Below the pieces are notes generated by a model. The model was given only the letters and a program-made list of their open reading frames with translations. It searched no databases and was not told where the DNA came from. From assembly GCA_028565715.1 (NCBI GenBank), contig JAOXYC010257340.1, positions 1 through 10,000 of the forward strand: 10,000 bases of DNA. The letters are read 5' to 3'. Positions within the stretch are counted from its first letter, which is position 1. Each line of letters starts with the position of its first letter. The DNA comes from Phoronis pallida. Taxonomy: Eukaryota; Phoronida; Phoronidae. Below are positions 1 through 7,571 of the stretch, piece after piece. Both the position numbers and the translations under genes were made by a program.

Positions 1-172
1 CGAGACAGGGTTTTTTTTGGATACAAAGATCTCAAATTTACCCTTTTCCCAATTTTTTTGAATTTTTTGACTAAGATACAGGTTAATTATGTTCATCAAA
101 GGACTCGTACACAAAATTTCTAGTTGATTTGAATTTTGAACCCAGATCCTCACCAACAAGGAGACCGTATCT
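1..172. mobile_element. Partial foldback (MITE-like) element, one arm, ending at TTAA
   Basis: This stretch matches the right arm of the element at 9124-9465 in the same direction and its left arm in the opposite direction. One run of 31 bases is identical (13-43 against 9307-9337). Further shared blocks include CAGGTTAATTAT, TCATCAAAGGACTC, ACACAAAATTTCTAG and CAGATCCTCACCAAC. The match stops at TTAA (173-176), exactly where it stops in the other copy. Position 1 corresponds to the hairpin apex of the full copy, so the partner arm is expected just left of the window. It has no coding capacity and sits in an intron of the ABTB-like gene. Confidence 0.8.
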
Positions 173-336
173 TTAATATTTATTTACAAACTATATGATT
201 TTTTTTTCGCAAAAGGTGGCCTCTTGTTTAGTGACATTTAGTCAATTAGAGGTCTCCTTACCATATAAATTTACCATCGTATGAATTGTAATGTAATGGC
301 TACTAAATGTATAATCTCTTTATCAGTCTCTCTCAC
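173..336 (-). other. Intron 5, right-hand part (continues past window start)
   Basis: The donor GTGAGA is at 336-331. The remainder of the intron includes the foldback repeat at 1-172 and runs out of the window. The sequence is AT-rich, and no exon resembling the next family block is visible. Confidence 0.75.
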
Positions 337-523
337 CTTTCATATTCCAACAACACCGAGGGTGGATTAACATCCAAGTTTTCAACATGTTCAAGTTGTG
401 AGCACTTCATATAGTGGAAGAGGGCGTGTAGAGCACCTGGACCCCAGGTCACTGAGTTAATCTTGTTATTACCTTGGGACGCTTTATTGTACCAATGATG
501 CATGGCTCGTCCAACAAGATCAC
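337..523 (-). CDS. ABTB2/ABTB3: Exon 5 (last visible), residues 423-483 plus two bases
   Basis: This 187 bp exon enters in phase 1 and leaves in phase 2 (AG|GTGAGA, intron from 336). The peptide DLVGRAMHHWYNK (423-435) continues the conserved block of exon 4 and matches the vertebrate DLVSRAMHH stretch. VTWGPGALHALFHYMKC (446-462) matches a conserved vertebrate segment beginning with Trp. The final LLEYE plus a split codon, probably Arg, leads to a conserved hydrophobic segment in vertebrates that would be on the next exon, beyond position 1. The predicted structure is helix, loop with a polar insert (436-443), short strand and helix. The gene is cut by the window edge; it is not truncated in itself as far as can be seen. 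Confidence 0.92.
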
Positions 524-3500
524 CTAAATAATGAACAAAATCCATATTTCAACTCATTGACAAATGCTGCATCACCATAAAGTAATTATTTGAAGTCGCC
601 CTGTTATTTCGATCATACTGCTATTTTACCCTAGTTGGAATTTATTTATTTATTAATTTGATAAATCTTTATCCTGGGTGGCTCCTTCAGTGCCAGGCAC
701 TGGCGATTTTTACTATAAATAAAATTTTGTAACATTTTTGGTAGAAATATAGGCCTAGTGACAAGTTTACCTAGTTCTGATAGACTGCCGACGCACGTCG
801 CCAGCAAACTCTGTTCAAGATTCCTCAACAGACTTCCATTTATCCTGTCATGTTTACGTCCATTGGTTGACGATGTTTCCTCTACTCGTGATGTAACGTC
901 AACAGAATGTGGTAGTGTCAGAAGGCCATGTCCATCACGAGAGCACACTAGATGTTCCGATGACTGTAGTAGACCCCATAGTTCTGGATTGTTGGACAGA
1001 GCTAAGTCAAACATGTCTGTGGTGATCATGGGCTCACCTGAGGGAGAAAATACACCCATTAATTGATCACTGACTTGATTTGCGAAATAATTTTCAAAAT
1101 AAACTTTTTAAAAGTTTGATCGAAATTGGTCACCAATAACTGAAACCAAATTAACAAGAAACTGATTTGAAAACCAAACACTGGAACGAGAGAAATGGGG
1201 TATCTTTCAAGTTAGATTGTTCCTGCAAAATAAGACTTGCTGAATTACAATCAAGGATGGTTATTGACTGATATGTAGTCTACATCTTTAATTGCTGTCA
1301 ATTAATGAACATAAAAGTATTAATTGAACATCTTTCTCTAGTTGAATGAGTGCCAGTAGAAAGTGTGATTATTTTTTTTAATTGAACATTTCATTCCAAC
1401 TAGAACATTTCCCACACAGTGATTACAACTACGTCACTTCAACATGGATCAGAGTGTATAAAATCAAAGTCTAGTGTACTGTTGATATGTCGCATGGATT
1501 TGTTACAAGAAAAACAATGACTTCTTTTTGGGATAAACTATTTTAAAAAACACTAAAATTAAAATCTGAATAAGCGTAAACTTGTTGACTGTTTACATTC
1601 AAAATAGACGTTTGTTTGGTGTGAAATAGTTGATTTTTGTTTATCTACTCAGCATAAATAATTCGTTACATAATAACAAAAGCATAAATGTCTTTATAAC
1701 ATGAACAAAAACACAGCTGCATGGAACTGCTGGGAACTGCTAACTATTTCCAAAACAAATCGCACTAAATTATGCAACTACACATTAACCATTTTAAAAA
1801 TAATAAGATCACAAATTGCAGAACTCTAAAAGAATGATATTAGCACCTCTTGAATAAATATCAGTGGATTGTTTTTATTGCTTCAGGGCATTAGTCTTAG
1901 CGGGCAGTGTCCGACCACTGTCCGCTAGTGCAAGCCACTTCCCTGGCCATTGACCAGACGCTTGTAAATATTTTTGTGAATGAAAGACAAAAATTCTATT
2001 TGCATGCTTCTTTTATGTTATCATAATACAATTGTGATTTGGTTTTAAGCCTTCAGGCACTAATGCCTTCTACAAATAAGTGTGATTGTCTGATGACTGT
2101 CAAGTTTGATTCCTTTTTGTAAAGAAATAATTTCAGATTTTTAAGAAGGATCAAACCCTAGAATGTAAATGACTTTACAAATGTCAAAACCATTGCACTT
2201 ACCAGTATACATTTGACCAACAGTAGACATGACAATTTCTTCCACCATGGTTTCCAAGATGGCTGCCAAGTACACTGCGGCAATTTCATGAACTCGGAGT
2301 GACACCTGTGTATCGATTATCCATCGGTGAAACATTCCAACAGAAAAATGAAGTCCACATCGAAAACTCTTACTCTGTTTGAAATTGTCACCTCCTATAG
2401 TATACAGAGCACCTGCCTTCAAACAATTATTAATACATTTATCAGCAACAGACCTGGGTAACACCATCCTCGCTGCTCCTTGAATCTCATATTTGGTGCA
2501 CTTGCAGAAACAGCTGCTAAGTCTTTGCGCCTCTTTAGCAATCCTCACAAGAGGGCGCTGTAACATAAAGCTGACTTTTTGTAAAAGTTCCAGCGTAATA
2601 CTTGCACAGAAATCTCTGGCTAGTCCGTTCTGTAAAACATCGAGAATGTCTTGATCCGTCCAAGGAACATGTTCCAAGATGACCAGTTGAGGGAATTTGT
2701 CGACCGTGGCGTAGTCATCAGACAACGAGTAACAGTTGGTTTCGAATGCATCGTCTTTTGGTAGGAGGTGTTTCTCAACCAGTCGATCCATTAAATTACC
2801 AGGGTCTCTGCATCCTGGAAATCAAAACATAAACATGTATTATAAAATGGTGCGAATAAAATAATCAAAGGTTTAGACTAAAGAGAACAAACACATTAAA
2901 AAAACAGACTTTTAAGTATTTAAAAATACATGTGTGAAATCAACATTCAACGAACTTTGATGTTTTCATTCAATTTTCAGGCAATTATAGCACATTTCCA
3001 AAATTGTTTAGTTCTTATGAAGAAATCGAATGGACACTTCTTTGAAAAAGCCTTTTCTGGCTTAAATAGAGTTCTACATAGTAGATAACATAAATATATA
3101 GAATCAAAACACAATTACTAAGAGCGCAGCTACTTGATTTTATTACTGCATGAATTTACCTCTTTGTGATGAGAATGATCCGGAGAAGCTGTAACTGACT
3201 CCACTACTACAGCTCTCCGGCGTACTCCGGAGAGACAGGTTCTCCATCGGGGCCGCCAGCCTCTCATCCACGTTCGTCATGGCACCAACAGAACTTATCG
3301 AGGATGGGTCATCATAACCAATACCAGAATCGGCTGAAAATAGAAGATTGATTCAATTAAGAAATTGGTAAATTCTAACGTAATCTAGTCAAAGTCATAC
3401 ACAACTCATGTAAGCCAACTAGGCACCAAGAAACCTTACAATGCATGAAACTTACTAGAACATCCTGATGAAATGCGTCTCCATCTCTTAATCATGTTTA

Positions 3501-3666
3501 CACCTAGCATAGGTGCTCCTAGTTTAGGTCTGAGGACGACCGAGGATAATAAAGAGTCAATATCCATGCGGCTATAGAAGCCTTCTTTGAATGACATTTT
3601 GTAAGCGTCCCATACAACTTGACGTGAGAAATATGAAATGAACTCATCTGTCCTGATGAGCAGCAT
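337..3666 (-). CDS. ABTB2/ABTB3: ABTB2/ABTB3 (BTBD11)-like ankyrin-BTB protein, N-terminal half, five exons, 3' part outside window
   Basis: The coding sequence is join(3666-3456, 3333-3160, 2814-2203, 1037-771, 523-337) on the minus strand. It is open throughout and gives 483 complete residues plus a split codon. Every junction is GT-AG and the reading phases agree. Family assignment rests on blocks I recognise from vertebrate ABTB2/ABTB3: QRPLVRIAKEAQRLS, HFSVGMFHRW, VHEIAAVYLAA, NPELWGLLQSSEHLVC, LEQSLLATCVGSLSEL and DLVGRAMHH, in the same order. The layout is a low-complexity Ser-rich N-terminus (about 66-130), an H2B-like fold (179-268), an H2A-like fold (281-375) and a helical segment (about 398-463). 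Vertebrate members are about 1,000 residues long, with ankyrin repeats and a BTB domain at the C-terminus; those would lie beyond position 1. Human ABTB2 (BPOZ-2) is reported as a CUL3 ubiquitin-ligase adaptor and ABTB3 as a synaptic scaffold; carrying either role over to this gene is inference. I cannot tell which vertebrate paralogue is closer; a single invertebrate pro-orthologue is likely. Confidence 0.9.
524..770 (-). other. Intron 4, 247 bp, phase 1
   Basis: The donor GTAAAC is at 770-765 and the acceptor TTCATTATTTAG ends at 524. The split codon is G|GT (Gly422). It contains a short palindrome CAGTGCC-A-GGCACTG at 688-702. Nothing else is recognised. Confidence 0.85.
771..1037 (-). CDS. 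ABTB2/ABTB3: Exon 4, end of H2A-like fold and following helix, residues 334-421
   Basis: This 267 bp exon has phase 1 at both ends. It opens EPMITTDMFDLALSNNPELW, which lines up with the H2A L2 loop and helix 3 (H2A RIIPRHLQLAIRNDEEL). Next comes GLLQSSEHLVC, and then GHGLLTLP (368-375), resembling GGVLPNI in the H2A C-terminal tail. A polar, less conserved insert (about 376-397) follows. The exon ends with LEQSLLATCVGSLSEL, a strongly conserved family block. The donor is G|GTAAAC at 770. The open frame continues past the donor into intron, as does frame before the acceptor; neither is protein. The opposite-strand frame over this exon is a shadow. Confidence 0.93.
1038..2202 (-). other. Intron 3, 1,165 bp, phase 1
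   Basis: The donor GTAAGT is at 2202-2197 and the acceptor TTTTCTCCCTCAG ends at 1038. The split codon is G|GT (Gly333). It falls in the L2 loop between helices 2 and 3 of the H2A-like fold. Most of it is AT-rich sequence without coding signal. It contains a 12-bp GC-rich hairpin at 1898-1927 inside a longer inverted repeat (1887-2067), and small palindromes such as ATGTAG-T-CTACAT at 1273-1285. I see no missing exon in it: the protein reads through without a gap relative to the family and to H2A. Confidence 0.85.
2203..2814 (-). CDS. ABTB2/ABTB3: Exon 3, H2B-like fold and first two-thirds of H2A-like fold, residues 130-332
   Basis: This is the largest visible exon (612 bp, phase 1 at both ends). 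Residues 179-268 follow the H2B pattern: IAKEAQRLS (220-228) matches H2B IAGEASRLA, KYEIQGAARMVLP (236-248) matches the H2B stretch REIQTAVRLLLP, and the next helix ends ALYTI like H2B KYTSS. Residues 281-332 follow H2A: GLHFSVGMFHR (282-292) matches GLQFPVGRVHR, and AVYLAAILE (308-316) matches PVYLAAVLE without gaps. The acceptor TTTCCAG is just before 2814. The donor G|GTAAGT begins at 2202. Open reading frame past the donor to 2141 is intron, not protein. Vertebrate family members keep the same blocks, including the QRPLVRIA motif. Confidence 0.95.
2815..3159 (-). other. Intron 2, 345 bp, phase 1
   Basis: The donor GTAAAT is at 3159-3154 and the acceptor TTTGATTTCCAG ends at 2815. The split codon is G|GA (Gly129). 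The intron is AT-rich and has many short A and T runs. No gene, RNA or clear repeat is seen. Confidence 0.85.
3160..3333 (-). CDS. ABTB2/ABTB3: Exon 2, Ser-rich linker, residues 72-128
   Basis: This 174 bp exon has phase 1 at both ends. Only one of three frames is open, and it joins correctly on both sides. It encodes a probably disordered Ser/Gly-rich segment starting DSGIGYDDPSSISS and containing LSLRSTPESCSSG and SYSFSGSFSSQR. The DSG start recalls the LDSGYG motif near the N-terminus of vertebrate ABTB2/ABTB3, followed there too by a Ser-rich tract; that comparison is from memory. The exon is more GC-rich than the flanking introns. Many Ser/Thr residues make it a likely phosphorylation region (inference). 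Because the exon is symmetric, skipping it would keep the frame. Confidence 0.85.
3334..3455 (-). other. Intron 1, 122 bp, phase 1
   Basis: The donor GTAAGT is at 3455-3450. The acceptor TCTATTTTCAG ends at 3334. The codon split across it is A|CC (Thr71). This is the shortest intron in the window and nothing else is seen in it. Confidence 0.8.
3456..3666 (-). CDS. ABTB2/ABTB3: Exon 1 (first visible coding exon), residues 1-70 plus one base
   Basis: The exon opens at ATG 3666-3664, with A at -3. An in-frame TAA lies at 3696-3694 with no ATG between, so this is the first possible start if the exon is not spliced upstream. It ends at a consensus donor (A|GTAAGT, intron from 3455), one base into a codon, which fits exon 2. 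The peptide begins MLLIRTDEFISYFSRQ and ends RWRRISSGCS. It has aromatic and basic stretches and no recognised domain. It does not resemble the vertebrate N-termini I remember, so it may be a lineage-specific or alternative first exon. An acceptor inside the open stretch (for example after CTGCTCATCAG near 3656) cannot be excluded. Coding status rests on the open frame, the strong donor and the matching phase. Confidence 0.65.
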
Positions 3667-3976
3667 TTTATATGGGATTATGATAGCATGATCTTATGGA
3701 GGATGACCCCACTTGAAACTGGCACAACTGATTCAAATTTTAGAGAGAAAAAAACAAATTCTTTTTTTATTTTGCAAAATGAAATGTTGAACCTCAATAA
3801 TGACATGTATATTCTTACTTAAAGAACATGCAATCTTTAAAAGAACATGTACGTAATCTTTTTTAATCTAAAATGAAACCTTAAAATGGCAAACAAGTAC
3901 CCCATGATTGAAATTTTAGAAGAATTAAAAAAGACAACAAAAAACACTGATCCTAAGCACTAAGGAAGAAGTATGT
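3667..3976. other. Non-coding, probable 5' flank or 5' UTR of the gene
   Basis: The in-frame stop at 3696-3694 closes the exon 1 frame upstream. The rest is AT-rich. A short imperfect tandem repeat is present (AAAGAACATG...AATCTTT at about 3820-3838 and again at 3839-3862). No gene is seen. Confidence 0.5.
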
Positions 3977-4096
3977 CATTTGGTCGCTTAATGACGTTAA
4001 CTCGGCTACTCTACTGTACTTGTGGCCTGAGTTCGCCAATAATTTCCGGCCCTCTGTCCCTCTTGTCCTGATGGGTGGACTTGTTTTGACCAAATG
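3977..4096 (-). promoter_or_regulatory. Possible promoter-proximal island upstream of exon 1
   Basis: This GC-richer patch lies about 310-430 bp upstream of the proposed start codon. It contains CCAAT on the plus strand (4036-4040), an ETS-like CCGGAAAT on the minus strand (4049-4042) and several pyrimidine-rich runs. It is bracketed by a perfect 9-bp inverted repeat, CATTTGGTC (3977-3985) and GACCAAATG (4088-4096). The bracket also allows a small mobile remnant or a conserved non-coding element instead. No TATA box or initiator can be assigned with confidence. Confidence 0.25.
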
Positions 4097-5880
4097 GAAT
4101 AATGATTAATAATTACCTAGAATTGATGATGTTTGTTTAATTTTAATTAAAAGAATTCTAAGAAAATAAATTAGAGAGAAATAGCAACACAAACATGAAA
4201 ATATGCAAGGGAAGTTATTTCATAAATGTTAAATATTATGAAAAAATCTACCACAACTTTTAATTAAATAATTTTCCAGTTCCAGTGAATATCAAAATTT
4301 GTAGTATTTAAAATTATCATCTTACTACAGAATAAATTTGGACCATTTATAACTCTGTCTCTAGAGTCTATTATGATTGACACTTGCAAATAAAAACAGG
4401 TAACTATGCTATCAATAAAACTGGAAATGGAAAGTGTATATTTTTGCTTTTTATTTAATAAATGTGCTGGCAATCATTTAGCTATTAACAATCACATAAA
4501 ATGATTAACTGAGACCAACAATAATCAGTCCATATAAACAAACAATAGAACTGCTGGATGTTTAGTTCTAAACCTCTTTGAAGTTCATGCAACAATGTTT
4601 AAATCATTCAAGAATTATGAGCTCACTAGTCTATATACTGAGCTATAAATTTGGGTTTTCAGATCAAAGAGATTTTTGATAAATTATAACAATTCAAACC
4701 TCAAGAACTTTTAAACTAAATTCTGATTTTACGGTAATACCGTAGTACTTTAATAAAAACAATCAAGTTTTAAGGTTGCAACATGTTTCAATGGAGCTCC
4801 ACATCTAAAGTCAGAACTAAAATTCTGATTCGTGATTTTACCATAAAAACATAAGATGTCCATTTTTTCCTTTTAAATTTATTTCCTATTTAAAATGCCA
4901 CCAACAAGAATTAGTAAATTCATTCTATTACTCACACAAATAATTCATTGACACTGACACTTATAACTACACATTCACTGAGACATCAAGTGGTCTGAGT
5001 CAAGTACCATTAATATGATTTATAACCAGAATTAACAAGCTATAAAACAATGAAATGTGATTGAAATCCACTTGAACGGAGTACTTGCCGAGTATTTAGA
5101 CTACTTGAGTGCCTGCATCACGGTATATGACAATCAAATGAGTAAATTGTGCCTACTCCTCCCCAGACCTTGGAATTTATGATCTTGATGAATAAGTCCA
5201 TATTTCTTTAATTTTTCAATATGTTTTTTAAAATTCTAATGAAGTCAAATGCATTGTTTTAATGGTTTAACAAATAACAATCCATTCCTTTCACTCCTAC
5301 ACTTTTAATGTCTTCTTAAATAAATGTTGATACAAAAAAATATTTAAATTATTTCCATAACCTACTGAGACACCACAGGGCATTGCGATACAAATACCAT
5401 AAGTGCACTATCTAAATGTTGACTTCTACAAAGCCTATGATAATTAGTTTGGCTATCTAGATTAAAATTATATTTTTCATTTTTTGGACACTTGCACCAT
5501 AAGCAGCCAATTTTAATTCATTCGTGCAATCAGCATATAAGATTGTATCACTATTTAAATTTATTTTTGAAACCAATTAAATATCAAAAGTAGATGCTGC
5601 AAGACAAAGATATGTTTCAATGAATTGTATCTATATTGTCAATACATGTTGACAGATAACATCTCAATAGTCACAAGATGGGGACTATTTATCAGGATTA
5701 ATATCAAAACAGTTATCACAATATGGCAGTGTTCAGTTACTAAAGTCAGCTTTACTGATTCTATCATACCATACACATTGAAGTTTATAATGATAACTCA
5801 AGATTTGAAGGAAATGACAATTCTTTAGAGAGGGCTCAATTACATGAAGTATAATCCCTTTACTGTTTGTATTGATGTTC
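4097..5880. other. AT-rich non-coding stretch
   Basis: All six frames are broken frequently. The longest open stretches are under 70 codons, as expected by chance in such AT-rich DNA, and none has recognisable protein features or fitting splice sites. Many A/T runs are present. No RNA gene, satellite or transposon coding sequence is seen. Confidence 0.6.
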
Positions 5881-5882
5881 AG

Positions 5883-6060
5883 TGAGTGTATTAAATGTGA
5901 CACTCAGCCATGGTTGAGACAGGCCCTGAGGGGGAACACTTTCCATTCCATGTAGGGTGTGGAGAACTAAACACAGGTCAGGAACCTCTTTATCTGGGAA
6001 CGTCAATGCGAGCGGGAGGGATCACACAGCGATACCCCATCACTGCAGGCTGAATGCACC
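5883..6060. promoter_or_regulatory. GC-richer, CpG-containing island, possible enhancer or untranslated exon
   Basis: The base composition rises sharply against the surroundings. There is a 7-bp hairpin, TGAGTGT (5883-5889) with ACACTCA (5900-5906), an AP-2-like GCCCTGAGGGG (5923-5933) and a small CpG cluster near 6000-6030. All frames contain stops, so it is not a long coding exon. A regulatory element, an untranslated first exon of the minus-strand gene or an old repeat are all possible; the sequence does not decide. Confidence 0.2.
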
Positions 6061-7489
6061 TAATCACTACTTGAATCTTACAATAGACCAGAAGTTATGG
6101 TATTGTGCTGATGAGACGCACGTTTTGATAACTTAGCCATGATGAAAGGGAAAGAGGATTCAAGTATAGTCGTGTCTATTTTATGATGTAACTAGAGATG
6201 ACACTGTTATTAGAGACCCGACCACAATAACTAAGGAAATCAAATGTTGTTAGCCAATGGCTACAGCTATGAGCTCTCTACAAGTATTCACTAAACTCAA
6301 AATGTTAAAAACGAACAACAATGTCAGCGATATGAAAGTTGTATAACTCCAAGCCTTTGATGACAAAAATGGAATATTATTTAGAAAAACAATTAATTCC
6401 CCAGAAAGAATGGAATAAAGAACTGAAAATTCTACTTCCAATATACACATAGAAAATGATAATAATTAATGCCTACCTGGCACCAGAGTACATGGGTGAA
6501 CACACTGACGTGGTTCTAGATAACCCTGACTATCCTCAATATGCATGCGGACATGTCGCACCAACTATAGGAAATCAGTTGAAAATCCAAGATTAAAATT
6601 CTCCGTGGGAAAATGCCTGAAGAATACCTAAAATCAGTCTAATCCAGGAAAGTCCAGATGTCTGCTATAACTATGTATTCCAATCTAACAATCCACTAAC
6701 TTTCCAATCAACATCCAAATATTCAATGAAATGCCCTGATTTTGTTGTAATTCCTTTGAATTTATAATCATCCAAATGGACATTCAAAGTTTTGATATTC
6801 CACACAGAATCCAGTTGATGCTCCTGCTTGCAGTTTTGTGATATCCTTAAAATGAAACTGCCACAGTGCCACACTATCTTCCCAATAAAGCAAAAAACAT
6901 TCTTCCAGACAATGCGCAGTCAACCTCCTGCTCACATCTCAATAACTCAACTGACTATCAGCAAACACTGCAAGGTAATTTGTGGCTTTGAAACACTAGA
7001 TAGCAGTGAGACAGTGAGACAGTTACAAACTAACAACAGCTGTGGGCAGTGATGTACACCAGTTCTACATGGCTATAGTGTTTAGTCTCCTGCAATAAAT
7101 AGATGTGGCCTCCTTGTTTACACATTTATTGCCCTGTCCAGATGCTAATGGTTGGCTTTATCAGTTTGGAAATTCCTTTCCAATGATTTTTTGAAAGGTC
7201 CCTATTTTTTGTTTATGCGATGAGGACAGTTTTACATTTCCCCAGAGCATTTTTTTAGTTCATGTCCCTAACTGTTCCAAATTTAAACATCTCATCTACA
7301 AAATACCTTGCATGCTGATTTTATCTCTTCACATCTGCATTTATGTTTCTGAATCTTATTTCAGTTTCAATAAAAAATGAAAGATAGAGAACCCAGATAA
7401 CCTGAGTTGAAGCTGCCTTTTTTCTGGTATATTTCAGAATAGACATATTATCAGGCACTACTCCCAGCTAACAAGACCATATTTTAAAT
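6061..7489. other. Non-coding stretch without recognised features
   Basis: The sequence is AT-rich. Open frames are at most about 75 codons, overlap each other on opposite strands and resemble no family. A short direct repeat, CAGTGAGA twice in a row, lies around 7004-7020. I see no tRNA, SINE-like box pair or transposase fragment. Confidence 0.55.
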
Positions 7490-7571
7490 ACTCTTAAAAA
7501 ATACCTTATTTGCAATACAGATGAATGTTTTACTCTTAATTAAAATACCTTATTTGCAATACAGATGAATG
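7490..7571. repeat. Two-copy tandem duplication, unit about 42-44 bp
   Basis: A 27-base core beginning ATACCTTATTTGCAATACAG is identical at 7501-7527 and 7545-7571. The preceding ACTCTTAA is also repeated (7490 and 7532). The copies differ only in a short A/T-rich spacer, which points to a recent local duplication, for example by slippage or by repair of a break. Confidence 0.9.

Noticed and set aside
222-236. Similarity between GTGGCCTCTTGTTTA near 222 and GTGGCCTCCTTGTTTA near 7106
   Set aside because: Only about 16 bases match and the flanks do not; insufficient to call a repeat family.
688-702. Palindrome CAGTGCC-A-GGCACTG in intron 4
   Set aside because: Too short to call a structured RNA or mobile element by itself; recorded within the intron entry.
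646-770. Continuation of the exon 4 frame past 771
   Set aside because: The donor GTAAAC at 770 and the clean join to DLVGRAMHH in exon 5 show that this is intron.
758-1066. 102-codon open frame on the plus strand
   Set aside because: It lies opposite exon 4, whose minus-strand frame has clear family similarity and matching splice phases; the plus-strand frame is a shadow.
2141-2202. C-terminal extension of the long exon 3 frame to a stop at 2141
   Set aside because: A consensus GTAAGT donor is at 2202, and the protein continues in phase into exon 4 with family and H2A-like sequence. The extension is intron.
3667-3680. TATA-like CATATAAAA just before the proposed ATG
   Set aside because: It is directly next to the start codon, too close to serve as a TATA box for a transcript containing that ATG.
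4264-7052. Several open frames of 66-74 codons on both strands
   Set aside because: Low-complexity AT-rich translations without family similarity, overlapping on opposite strands; chance frames.
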